This document shows, one piece after another, positions 12,481 through 24,800 of a stretch of DNA of 64,000 nt. The translations under genes were made by a program, and so were the position numbers. The DNA comes from Clusia tigrina (taxonomy: Eukaryota; Arthropoda; Insecta; Diptera; Clusiidae). Numbering within the stretch: position 1 is the first letter of the stretch; the number at the start of each line of letters is the position of its first letter. Where the stretch lies: contig OV050030.1 of the NCBI GenBank assembly GCA_920105625.2, forward strand, positions 429,256,240-429,320,239. Reading direction: 5' to 3'. The notes under the pieces are model-generated. The model was not told the DNA's origin, did not search any database, and saw only the letters and a list, made by a program, of their open reading frames with translations.

Positions 12481-14769
12481 CGATGTGATTAGCGTATTGC
12501 GCTCTTACATTTGATCCCCTCAGGTTCTTAAGTGGGTTCGTCGTTGCGTGAGCGTTATTCTTATCCTCTCCTGGGCAGGTTGTTCTTCAATTTCAATTAT
12601 TACCACAGATGCTGAAATGATTGAAAGCCAGTCACAAAGGTTTGAGAAAAATCCACACAACGTGAACCCTGAAGCTGTTGAGATTGCAATTGTTAACACG
12701 TCAGCATGGGAGCACCACAGCATCAGTGCGCTACATATGTTCAACAAGCTGTTAAACATCGCCAACAACAACAACAACCAAACACAGCCCCAGTGAGTGT
12801 GAGAGGTGCATTGCGCGTTGATGTCCGATAAGGGAGCGAACAAATTAATTTCGATTGCTTGTTCGATTCTGTCTGCTTGGGAACGGTGGTGGACACTCAT
12901 CAACTCAACTCGCATAAACAAATAAGTTCCGCTAAGCGCTGTTATCGCACAAAGAAGCGCTCAAAATTTCGGTTGTTTGGTTAAAGAAATGAAAGTGCCC
13001 ACCAAAATCCGAATTGGAAGCGGAATTGGGCCCCTGCCCGGCCAGCTCCGTGCGGCTGCTAGCAGCAAGACATTCGCACTTTCACAAATGCTGTTGTTTG
13101 TTTTTGTTGTTTTTGTTGTTATTGCTATTGCTTCACTTGTCAATTTGTGGTCGGCGTTTTAATTAATCGAAAAGCTGTTTAAGAAATTTCATTTTCTAAG
13201 TGCCTCTTCACTTCGGTTGGATTGCATCGCAGCTGGAGTCATGCCGCGCCGTCTCAAACTAAATGAAGAGATGACAAAAATTTGGTCAAGTGAACTGCAC
13301 TGACACAGTGCAATGAGGAAATGCGTTTATTACCTTCTTTCCAAAGGGTGCGCCAATTGTTAACAAGTTTGTTGGTTATCTCTCAACAGAAGTAACATTT
13401 GCTTCTTATATTAACTAATCTACGAGTACTTCTTATCCTTCATCGTTTTTCCCCACACAGCGAGTGAGATATGAACAAAGTATCGATTGCACTTTCGTAT
13501 TACGAAATAACATTTTCTTGGTGTTTGGTTTGCTCACCCAAATAAAGTGGGTGTTCTCCTTACTTAGTTCATTTATGTGGGAAACAAAGTAAGGAGTGAA
13601 TTTATTCACGCTTTAACGAATTCATAACAAGATTCTTAGCAAGGACTTGAGTGGTCTCTTTGGTGTATTGCACATTAGAGACTAATTGAACGGAAATCAC
13701 CCATTCGGGTTCCCAACTTCTCTACTTAGAAGAGAGGAGAGCAGTTGAGAGTTTTGATTTGAGTAGAATCATTCAATCCAATGAAGCACAAACTCAGATA
13801 TGAGAACCGCCGATCACTTTCCACCGACTACAGCGGGGTTCATCGGCCCAGTCGAATTTTCTCTTTTACGTAACTAGCATTCTCATAGTTTGTGAAATTA
13901 GAAATTTGACTTGGCAGTTTTGCTGTAAAGTACGTGCTCATTAGACATGAAACGAAATGAAAGTGACCGGCGGCTACACTCGTTAGCGGCGCAGCGGCGT
14001 GGTCATAAAATTCACAAGTGCCGCAGCGTTGGCGGCAGCGGCACAGGCATTTGGCAAATGGAAACGGCGCTTAATAATCGCACTTATCACTGACCAACTT
14101 GCACTTTCAATTAGCACGTGCGTGGACCACGCAACTCCGTTGGTGGCAACCTGCCCGCTAATGCTGACAACACATACATATAACGATAACGATTGTTTGC
14201 CGAAATAAGCGCAATTTCTAGGGAGAAAAGCGTTGACGCACAGACAAGAAATTCACTACAGGTATTCAGAAATGCTGGCACGGTGAAAATGATTTGCAAC
14301 GATTATTCTCCGCTTTGGCTTTAATTACAACGCAGGGCCAACAAAACGATTTTTTTTTTTGTTAATGAAAGCCCGCACGCAAGCAAAGCTCTTCGAGCCG
14401 CTAATGGATTGTTGGCGAAATTCCTTAAAAAAAGGTGAACTTTACGCTCCTCTTCCAAATGGAATCATAAAGTGATAAAAATGTTTTGGCACTTCGCAGA
14501 GGCTGCACCACGGGTGGAAGAAAGTCACTGCGTTTTTCATTCTCACAAATTCCATGTTGGGACAGGGCCTCAAATAAGAAAGCGGAACTCTCGATTTCAT
14601 TCGGACGATGTAGTCGGAGGTGCTGCTAGTCACTGTGGCCTCCAAATTAAGAGCAGCGTCCACAATCACACCAGCAGAACTTTACAGAAAATGAAGTAAA
14701 TGGAGGAGAGGCGGCACAATGCTAGGATACACTTTTTTAGTACTCCAACTACAAGACATCCATTGTACT
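12481..14769. other. Non-coding stretch, nothing recognised
   Basis: A 133-codon minus-strand frame at 12520-12921 is hydrophobic but has no family resemblance or splice context. No repeat structure beyond short CAA/TTG runs. Confidence 0.5.
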
Positions 14770-15010
14770 ATATTTGACGTTCCATTTTAATTTTCTTTGA
14801 ATGTACCAGATCTGTGAACAAGCCTTAGTAAATCCTGTGTCACTAAGCAGCCAAAGTTTGCACTACTTAGGATGTCAGTAGCAAACACCTTGAACCGAAA
14901 GAGGGGCATACGCACAAAAAGTGGTCAACCGTCTCATATTTATCTTCACAGGCCTGAAAGTGCACTGTCTTTTGCTAAGATACTCTCTCTGAACTCTTAT
15001 TGAGGGTCGG
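14770..15010 (-). mobile_element. Fragment of a non-LTR retrotransposon C-terminus
   Basis: Minus strand near 14880-14960 encodes CEDKYETVDHFLCVCPSF, the Cys/His motif that follows RNase H in I/Jockey-superfamily LINEs (C...ET..H.L..CP). A shifted frame continues as DILSSANFGCLVTQDLLRL. No RT domain is recognisable. Weak related-looking sequence may extend to about 15330. Confidence 0.6.
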
Positions 15011-18000
15011 TTTAACAAATGAAATTAAAGACTACTTAACAGTTGGCCTGGATTTTGGGCACTGTTTACACTTTAAACCTATTCGAACCTTGAGATACCT
15101 TTGACTTTGATTTGTAGAACAGGCCATACGAATTTTCCGGAATATGAAGTATATGAGTCGGTTTTGAATGTGGATGATTGAACTCCAACAGTGATCGGTG
15201 CGAGAGATTCTTCAGTGGAATTAAACAAGTGACAAACCCAATCATTTGACTGCAGTTTGGGCATACCACTTCTGGCAATCAGGGCCTACGGTTCGAAGGG
15301 ATGGAATCACAGAAAGAATCGTATGTGTGGATTAAGGTCTTACGCTCTGTCATCGCCCCTGAGCTTAGTTAGAGCAACCAAACTGGCTCCTACCAAAAAG
15401 TTGGCCAACGACCTTCTTTGCCTCTGCTTACTTTTGGTACCCTTTTTGCTTCTTTGCAGCTACTGCTCCAAGTCGCAGTTCTTTGGGCGCTCCAACTGGC
15501 ACGCGCATCTGGATTTTCACATGCGAGACTCTCCGACTCAGCGTGGCTGCTGAGAGACTCTGTTGCTGTCTTTGCTATTGTGACTGTTTTGCCCCTCTTG
15601 GTGCTGGTTTCTGGTGGGAAAACGACCTGAATTCGGCGCGGTTGTCGAGCGGAGCTATGTGCGATAATAAATTCGTTGAGAATTATTATTAATTATTTTT
15701 AATGGCGTTTTAAATGGTTACTTGCGGCGCTTGCAGCCGTGTGAAATATGATCTCAGTGCGATCGCGCTTGTGACCGTGGGAAGCACGCTCGGAGACTGG
15801 GCGCATCTGCATTGATTTCACTTTCACGTGCAGCAATTACGATTGTATTCGCATTAGCAGCGCTCGAACAAGTCGTTAATACAGCAAATTTGACACATAA
15901 GACTCGATTTGGGCGGCTACACACTCGGACAGAGCAAATAATACAGTCATTAGGGCGGGTGTGGCGGCGTTTAGGAGCTATTTGTGGTTAATTTGTTTTT
16001 GGCTTTGGCATTGTGGGCATCGCCATGCGAAACGCTTTGTGTGGCTTCTGCGGTTGGCATTCGAAATTTCTCCACCAATTTGGCGAATTTTTGAAACTTA
16101 AATCAAGAAAGGAAAAAACTGAACCAACCGAATTGCAAACTTGCAAATTACTCAATTTAGTAAAGTGCGTTGGCAGTTCATCAATTGTCGAATTATGTCG
16201 ATGTTTCCAATGCTTTGGAATTTTTGTAGATAAAATTTGAGTTTTGGTGCTGGCTGCGCCGATTTCATGCCATTTTCACTTTCATTTTGATGAGTTTTTG
16301 TTTGCTTGAGCGGTACTCCTAAACTGGAACCCATTTAGTCTCTTACGATTTGTTGGTAGCTCGTCATTCTAGGCTTGGCCGGTATACTCGTATTTGATGT
16401 GCCTCAAGTCACTTCAAACGAGCTCTTCAAATTGCTCAATCAGAGCAATCGAGTGCGGAGAGTGTGAGGGCAATGTGAGATCTCGAACGATTACAACTAA
16501 TCTTGTTGGGCAGCCACCTTAATCAAAACTAACACTGTTATCCACATCCTTAAGAACATATATATTTAAGAGGATTAGAATATGAAATAGACGGTAGTTG
16601 ATGGCTGTTTCGATTCTACTAGCTTAGCGTACGGTTTGAGAAAAAACTGTATATTCCGACTTAGCCATCAATGGAAACAAATGCAGTGCACATTTTGAAG
16701 AGACAGTTATTGAAGTTTGAACACAATTACAACAACTGATGCTATGAATACAGAGAAGGATATAGCCTGATTCACATAAACCTTTGGTAGGGAAAGTTAT
16801 TGGCACTTCTGTGATTGAGTTGTCAAAATAATGAACAATCGCTGCCCTCAGCGACAGCTGCCAACATATGAGTAAGTCGCAGTCGACCCTGGACTATCAG
16901 CTCTACTCCAGCAAGAGCAACGAATGTGCAGTTAACATCACTGAAAAATTGTGATGCTGCTGGATCGAATATCGCTATTTCACAGTTGCCCACACGTCTG
17001 CGCCTGCACGTGGTTCAAAGCACTCATTCAATCTTCGTCCTCGCGTCCGCTCCAGTCTTCTCAACACCATTCTCCTCCGATCGTCTGTGCGTTGGTTCAG
17101 ACAAAATTCGCATGCAAATTTCGTATGAATGCACAGAAAGCGAAAGTCGTGGAAGTTCGTCCACTTTGGGTGCTGGTGGCAGAGGTCAGCGTGTAATGAC
17201 AGAGCGGATGCTGATGTTTTGCCGGCAGTTGCCATTCCCATCAAAATACCGTCGCTGGATATGTGTGTGCAGTTTGTCAGTTGTGCTCTATGCACGCCCA
17301 CACTTAGCATGTTAGAAATTAAGAGTAATTTATTGCGTTTGACCCATGGGTGCAACAGCTCCACCGTCATCATGACCGGGGATAGCAGAAAAAGCTGACA
17401 CCGCTCGCTGCTGCTTCGTTGTGGGCCAGCTTTGGCGCTAGGTTTGGGAATCACTTTCAATTTTATTCGGGTTTTTTGGCATTTTTATTGCTTAACTGCT
17501 TCTCTGCCTCGCATGCTTCGAATTCCAAATATGCCGCTCGTTAGTGGCCACGGCTGCTATAGAAGCCATCCGACATTATTTCAGATGTCGAAATCTGAAA
17601 ACGGCACTTTTTCAATCAAGTCGCCCTGAAGAAAGTGGCCGATGTGCGTATTTTGTGAACCCGCGGCACGTCTAGTACCGCACTGACCATAGATTTGTGC
17701 AGGGCGTTGTCTATTGCCTGTTGCCTTAAGTGCGTGTGATGCCACAGACCGAAATTTATACAATACATGACAAGAGAATCCTCAAACTCCTTAGGAGTAC
17801 CTATTACCACTATATAAAATTATTAGGAGTTGAAGTAATTGGGTGAAAATTACGGGCCGGAAGGAAAAACGCCGATGGGAGCAATTCTGGGGTCTATTGC
17901 TACTTTTTAGAGTCACCCCCAGTTTGACAAATAATCAGTTTCGGTGGACAAAGTGAATTTTATTACTAATTTCATTTCACAACTATAGGACTACTCGTAG

Positions 18001-18109
18001 CAAGAAATGTTCGCAGTCGTACCGACATTCAGAATGCAGTACATTTTTTCAACAGTTCGAGGAAATTGTATATTTAAGGTGTAGATAGCTAGTGTAGAAA
18101 ACAGCTACT
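15011..18109. other. Non-coding stretch with possible unassigned repeat near 17580-17820
   Basis: A minus-strand frame at 17616-17810 is unusually uninterrupted and adjoins the 18110 retrotransposon, so it may be transposon-derived, but no motif confirms this. Frames at 16926-17460 on both strands lack recognisable features. Confidence 0.4.
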
Positions 18110-18985
18110 GACAAGGAAGGATGGCGTAGAGGCATGAATGCTAAATGCAAAACCTTAAACCTATTCACGAACGGGTCAAAAATGAAGGACTAGTTATAAA
18201 TACTGCAGCATTTTTCAAGCGGAAGTTTTTGCAGCATGGAATACAATAAACTTCTACATAGGCAGCCAGGTTGCGATTAAAGCAATAACTTCATTCTGTG
18301 CATCTTCCAGAAATATTCTGCAATGCATGGCAGCAGTAGATGGACTGGCTACCAACCGGAAGCTACATATCTACTGGGCGCCAGGACATAATAGCATAGA
18401 AGAAAACGAGAGTGTTGATGCCATTGCTAAAAGCGGAATCTTACTACTAAATGCGCAAGTAAGTAAAGTACTGATGCCTCTACAAATGATCAATAGCCGT
18501 ATTGAAGATTACATGATGAGAAAGGTGGAAGAATGGTGGAGTATGTAAAATTATAATGCTCATGTGCAAACCATAGGGCACTCAGACCAAATCGATACTA
18601 ACACTTCCGAGGAAGGATTGCAGAGCGGTAGTAGAAATACTCACAGGTCACTGTTTAACTGCGATACACGCCAAAAAGATGGGACTCACAAACAACAATG
18701 AATGTAGGAAATGTGGGGAGAAGGACAAAAGGGAAACTTTGGAGCATCTACTATGCCTATGCTCCGCAATATAGAAAACATCTGAGAGCCCCTTGGTTGG
18801 GAGGACTAGAAAAAGTCGCACAATTAAGGATAGTTTCGCTCTTAAGATTTGGTAATATCGTCTCTTTGTTTAACGATCTATACTACAACTCTTAAACGGA
18901 TATCCATCTGGCACCGCAAAGGACTTTGCAAGTCTATGTGTGGGCCTCACGGCCAGCCAGTTTAACCCAACATAACCTAACCTGG
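18110..18985 (+). mobile_element. Decayed RNase-H-bearing non-LTR retrotransposon, plus strand
   Basis: Reads NLFTNGSKMKD near 18160 (degenerate RNase H start), GSQVAIKAITSF near 18270, then HIYWAPGHNSIEENESVD at 18366-18420 (RNase H motif WxPGHxGIxGNExAD), then the C-terminal ILTGHCLTAIHAKKMGLTNN...CRKCGEKDKRETLEHLLCLC at 18630-18770. The 3' end carries CAACATAACCTAACC, a tail I associate with this type of insect element. Several stops and frameshifts. The C-terminal motif matches the fragment at 10745-12480 on the other strand, so both are the same family. Confidence 0.8.
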
Positions 18986-20399
18986 CTGCACCAACATTCG
19001 AAATTACACATTTTTGTTCTCTACATATGATCTTCAGAAGAAAAGGACGTAAAGTGGGTGGGCGTAGTTGTAATTTGATTGAACACACTTTACATCAGGA
19101 ATGGAAGTGCAATCTCGAATGAGAATCCATATCTCCAAAAGACCAGGGCACAGAAAAAGTTACGAAAACTTGTACAACTCAACAATACAAAAATTACTCT
19201 GCCTATATGGATTTTTGTTCCGTTTCTGTGGAAATGCTCTTTTCGAGAAATTGGCAACTATGAAGCTTTCATCTGTGTTGAACTTCGTTCAAATACTATT
19301 ATAGCTAGTGTAATTTTAGTCTTTATAGAAGTGACAACGTAAAGACGCGCATGGCTACATCGACTTAGCCAGTACCACTGACCAATTATAAACACACACA
19401 TGCAACATAATACAACCTTTTTCGAGCGCACCAAGCATTCCAAAATCCAATATGCATGCGAGCATTTGTACCGCATGAAGATCCGCATCAGCTCATATGA
19501 TGTATCGAAAATTGTGTGGCCTACTTTTAGGGCGGCAGAAAAATACCTTCAAGTTTTTGGCAATATTGCTTCAATTTTATTTCTTGTTTTGCTATACTCA
19601 CACTTGGGGGGTCGTGGGTACGAATTCTGCCCCGGCCATGATTCCAAAACGGCTACTCATTCCTCCAATACCGGCAGACATAATCAGTTATGGTGCAAGC
19701 TATGATAATAATAATATTCCTCCGTATTTGGAGACATCTTAAAAACATTTGCTTTATTGCATATGAGGAATAATCTAATTGTAATGAAAAGGTTTGTGAT
19801 TACCAGATTGCACTTCACCCGTTACTATTGGCACGTGTGTTCGTTAGCATGTATCTGAGAGAGTGGATGTATGTGTTTCAATAATCGAGAATCCGTACTG
19901 CGTTTCTTGTCTGGAGGAAGAACAGGACGGCACAGAGCATTTTCTCTGCTCACTTATTTCCTTAAGCAAAGTTCTTAAGAAATGATATCATAGTCAGTTG
20001 ATATGGATTGCGGGATAGCATTGGTCCCATTTTTAGCAATTTGGAAGCATTCTGCTGGAACAAAATAGGAATCAATTTGAAAAATTTCCAGATTTGAATT
20101 ATACATTTTTAAGAGCGTCGCAAAGTTTACTTGGATATCTGCATTGCACATTATAATTTTAGATTTTGTTGTTAAGTACTTTTATTTCCAGTCACTTTTT
20201 TCAGACTTGAATGCTACCTTCTTTGTTGGAGTAAAGTACCATTTAATCTTGCAGTGTGGAATGGGTTTTCACTCTCTTTTCCAATACACAAGATATCTCA
20301 CTAAAATACTCAATCTTAATAGAGAGTATTTGATCTCCCTGACTAAGTCTATTGCTTTCCTTCCTTCCTTAGGTAGTCATTACAATCTGTGGTCGGCTT
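18986..20399. other. Non-coding stretch containing the short SINE copy
   Basis: Apart from the SINE at 19600-19716, only short open frames without motifs. Confidence 0.5.
19600..19716 (+). mobile_element. tRNA-derived SINE, shorter diverged copy
   Basis: B-box-like GGTACGAATTC at 19617-19627, then a 3' body shared with the copy at 45566-45775: ACTCATTCCTCCAA, CATAAT, TTATGGTG[CT]AAG and a (ATA)n tail at about 19703-19715. The A box is not clear, so the copy is 5' truncated or decayed. Confidence 0.65.
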
Positions 20400-20905
20400 A
20401 TGGCCGACTTGAGCAGCTCTCGCCAGTCGCCCCTGTTTCACGCGCGCCTTCTCCAATCAGTTATACCAAGCATGGTTAGTGCTTCCTCAGCCTGGTCCAT
20501 CCCCCAGGGGTACGGTCTCCCTCTTCTTCGTGGACCTTCGGCTCTCGCCTCAAATACCTTTCTCGCCGGAGCTTCTTCATCCATACGATGGACCCAGGCA
20601 GCGTAGTCGCTGAATGTCTATACGCTGAACTACGTCCATGTGCGGCGTATAGCTTATACAGCTCGCGGATCATTCGAATGCGATATTCATCGCCAACTCA
20701 AACAGGAGCAAAGATTTCGCGAAGAACTTTCTTCTCGAATACCTCAAGAGCGGCTGCGTCTGTTTGCAATACCACCCATGGCTCAGCGCCATAAAGAAGC
20801 ACAGGTAGAATGAGCGTCTTGTAGAGAGTTAGCTTCGTCGATCGAGAGAGGGTTCTGCAACCCAATTGCTTACTGAGCCCATAGGTGGGAAACATTTAAC
20901 CCACC
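20400..20905 (-). mobile_element. Fragment of a second non-LTR retrotransposon family (RT C-terminus)
   Basis: Minus strand encodes LSRSTKLTLYKTLILPVLLYGAEPW (split here: LSRSTKLTLYKTL, then PVLLYGAEPW) and AALEVFEKKVLREIF at 20698-20870, then a degraded RIRMIRELYKLY segment at 20476-20673. This is the thumb region after the RT palm in LINEs lacking RNase H (R[YK]xxELYxLYxD). The adjoining 20930-21180 has a different base composition and may be another repeat. It lies just downstream of the CG8170-like gene. Confidence 0.75.
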
Positions 20906-21889
20906 GACTCGCCTTGACAGTGCCAGTTTTTGTGGGTTTTTCGTTCAAGATGCAGCGCTGTCCAGCACAACGGCTTTCCATACCCTAGCTGGTGACCCGC
21001 TGCCTGCCCGGGACCGTATTCGCGGCTAATCTCCCTATCTGGGGCCGATCACTATCCCCAACCTGTGACCCGTCCGGTGGCCAGCAGCTAAGGACGACTT
21101 CCTCCTCTCACACTTACATTGGTATTGGTGTGTATCTCATCTGGGATTATCGAATATGTCCCATCGAACAATGGAAAGTTGAGTCTTTTTAAATTTTGAA
21201 ATATTTTTGTATTTATTTTAAATAATTGTATTGCGTGTGGATTGAAATTGAATGCACTTAAAAGTTAATGAAACTTAAATTATTTAAATAAATAAATTAG
21301 AAAAAATAAAAGGAAGGGGTTTAGAGGCAGCTCTCACTACACTTACTTGAGAAAGAATGCAAACTAAATCTATGAAATTAAAATTTAATTTAATTAGCAT
21401 TTTATAATTATTTACAGTTAACTCATTAATTAATACAGAGATTGAACGGTTTAGAATTCGTTGTTAGGACTTGTCGTCTGGACAACACTATCGAGAATGC
21501 CTCCAAATCGTAATTAAGATTAAGATTAATTTAGAGTAACAATTAAACATCGACGCATTATACACATTTCGGCTAAACTCTGAGTTTAGGCACGGAATAG
21601 CTGAAAACCGGAGTCGTGGCGCTACCTACACCCATCGCGGATGCTTACGAGCCTCTGGGCTTGGGTGTAACCGCGCGCGAGTCGGTCCAACAATGAAAGA
21701 GCACGATTCAATAAATTTATAAATAATTTATACTAATTAATTTGTAGCTGGGACGGAGCGCGCACATCGGGGAGATTATTGCACGAGGCAGTCTTGAAGC
21801 TTCGCACATCAGTTTTGCCAGAAATAGCACAAACTCGGCTAGGGAAATCAGGAGGATAACACAAATCGGAGCTGGAGTAGGCGTATCCA
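20906..21889. other. Possible repeat (20930-21180) then AT-rich 3' flank of the CG8170-like gene
   Basis: 20930-21180 is GC-richer than what follows and adjoins a LINE fragment, so it is probably repeat-derived, but no protein motif is visible. 21181-21889 is AT-rich and fits a 3' UTR. Confidence 0.4.
21212..21217 (-). terminator. Possible polyadenylation signal of the CG8170-like gene
   Basis: AATAAA on the minus strand about 670 nt past the stop codon at 21890. The region 21190-21740 is AT-rich and contains no transposon domain, consistent with a 3' UTR, but nearer variant signals cannot be excluded. Confidence 0.2.
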
Positions 21890-24800
21890 TTAAAACTGCA
21901 GGATTTGATTGATCCAGTCGCGGAATTCAGAGATGCGAGTGTATACGCCAGGCTGATTGGCCTCCGCACAACCAATGCCCCACGAAATAACGCCTCCCAA
22001 CTGGAAGCGTTTGTCGTCCTCACGTTGTAGAACCATGGGACCACCAGAATCACCTGAAATAAGAAAAGGGCTGAGTAAAGCATAGCCTTGAAGTTTGTAG
22101 CTTACTCTACCTTCACAGGAGTCGTAGCCGCCCTTCTTCCAGCCGGCGCAAATGAAAATGTGTGGGATGTGCTCAATGTAACCAGCGGTGCGGTACATGG
22201 TCTCGCAGATGGTGTTGTTGATCACGGGCACGGCGACTTCTTGCAGCACACTGGGCAGAGGGCCGTCCTCATACAAACGTCCCCAACCGGTCACGAAAGC
22301 TGTCTGGCCAATAAAGTTCTGATCGCTGTCCGGCACACATACCGGTATGATGTTGGGCTGAAAGACGACGGGTTCGTAAAACCTGTGAATTAACATAGGG
22401 GACGAAATTAATTAGCACACATAAATGACTGGGGATGACCCACCTTAACAGCGCCAGATCATACTCAAAAGTCCTTGGATCGAACTGCGGATGCGAGGCC
22501 ACAATCTGCACACGGCGCTCCTGATAGCCATAGGGTTCCTCCTCCTCTGCCAAATCGTACTCCCCCAGGCGTAGCAGCAGGTCGGACGGAGGCACACTAT
22601 AAGCACAAATACGTATTTAAAAAGGATTCTTTATTTGTATACTGGGCCTGCAGCATTTGCCGCAAAGCCTCCCAACCTACTTGTCAACACAATGAGCCGC
22701 CGTTATTGCCCAATTTTCGTTCAGCAGCGCTGCGCCGCATTTGTGCAGATACGTCGAGGTGCGCCACTGCCGTAATGAAATCTGCCATGGCCAGCGTCCG
22801 AAGGCAGCATTCGAGCCGCCGACGATGCGCGGCTCCGGAAACATGCGTCGACCGCAAACTGCAATGGTATACAATGTGATTTCATTTCAATGTGAATACG
22901 CATAAAGTAGTAGTAGTAGAACGTGGAAGAAGTGGCTGAAGATGACAGAACTGCATTCCCAATAAATAAAATTAATTTAAACACATCCGAAGCTTTAAAC
23001 GGTGCCGTAGAACTGCACTTCCCGGTGGCTCGTCAGCATAAACGACCGATTGTGCAGCCATTTAGCAAGGCTGTAACTTTGGCAGTTTTTCGCAGCAGGC
23101 CAGAAGAGGCAAAGCAAAAAATGATAAAAAATCAAAAAGCCGCTATGGCCATTCTGTCAGCAGAGAACGCGTATCGCAACAGACTTCAGCCTAATAATCT
23201 TTGCTCAGCGACTGATGTGCCAGCAGAAATTGTTGTCACGGCATGAACAAATTAGCACTCGAGCCCCAATAAACCTTGACTTTGTCTGCACGAACGCAGC
23301 CGAGCCGCCGGCCATTGGAGACTACTTCCCCGTCGCCGGCCTACTTAGGATCATTGTTGGCTCGTCTCGCCAAGGCAGAGCAAAACACTCATCTGCCCGT
23401 CAGTACACTCAGTCACTCGCAATCGTTCCGTTGGTGATTTTTGCCTGCGGGATGCTGGCTGTCTGTGCTGCATCGCGATAATGCAGTGGAGTGCAGATAC
23501 TTTGTGCGAATCCACTGACTTGCTCGGGTAGCCACTGATATGAGCAAAAGCCACGGCGATCATAGCAAATAATCCTAAATCTTTGGTATCGATAACGAGT
23601 TTAGTGACATGGGATCAAATGCCACGAATTTGCCATAAGAGGAGGTCTCAGGCATTCGGATGCATTTCGCTTAAAGGCAACGGAACAACGAGTAAGCAGT
23701 AGACAAGTTGCAATTATCTTGCATTTAAAGAATGGCTTAATTGCTTGCAGCACGAATGCATGCTGAGCATAAATTACAAGACCAACGACTGAGCAGGTCG
23801 TTTATCATTCACGGCCTGGTTCATGAATTGAGCAGATTGCACTGAGTGAACGTAAATCAGGATGTGAAGCATTGCTCAAAGAAACCAAATTAACGTGACT
23901 GCTCAGTTCATGGTGTGGATATTGGGAACTTTCTCTGCTTACTTTGTATTTCATATGTAAAGCGTGGCCCACATCTCGAAATGCGTCTAATACCCTACTA
24001 CCTCAGACGTGACTGGCCACCTAACTCCCATTAAGATGACACTTGAGTGGATTCTGTCTTCTTTGCGCAGCTCACGTCTGTACATGTGTCCGGCTGACTT
24101 TATTTCAACCACTCACGGTCGCATCAAAGTCGTGGGTTTGGCTTTGCCGGTGCTTGCATTGCCATTTAACATGGACTAGAAAAATCAGACGCCATCGCGA
24201 CAATGGAAAAAGGAAGGAACAGTTCATTGCAGGGCTCATTCCGAGACTAGTGTTGAAGATTTCGCCTACAAAGAAATTCTGATGTGTACTGTGGTGAGTT
24301 ACTTACCCTGTCTGTAGTCCACGCCTTCGAGTGAATTTGCTGGCGCTGCTGTTGTGGTGCCGGCGGTGCTGTTGTAGTCCTCCGTGGAGTATTCCGTAGT
24401 GGTGGAGCCTAGACCTGTACCTGTACCTGTCCCTGTACCTGTACCGGAGCCACTGCCTGAAACCAAGAAGCTCTCCGTTGTCAACTCAGCGTTTGTGGAG
24501 GAGTCCAGTATTGTAGGCGGCTCAGTCGTTGTGATTGAGGTGCTGGCGGCTGAAATTGTGGGTTTCGAATTGGTTGTCGTTGTGGTTGCATCGGCTGTGG
24601 TCATATCTGTATCCACTGTGGTGAAGTTTGGCTTCTGGTCGGGGTTTATCTGCGTACTACTCGAGTTGTTCATCACTTCACTCACACTTGAGGAAATGGA
24701 TACGATGATTTTCTCAGTGGAGTTCATGGCCAGTGCGTCCGTTGTAGATGCTGCAAATAAAATGTTAAATTTCTTAAGATTGTAGCAGAGTCCACTTACC

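Noticed and set aside
16926..17460. Overlapping 129- and 161-codon frames on opposite strands
   Set aside because: Neither shows a recognisable domain, signal peptide, or splice signals; both-strand openness suggests GC-local bias.
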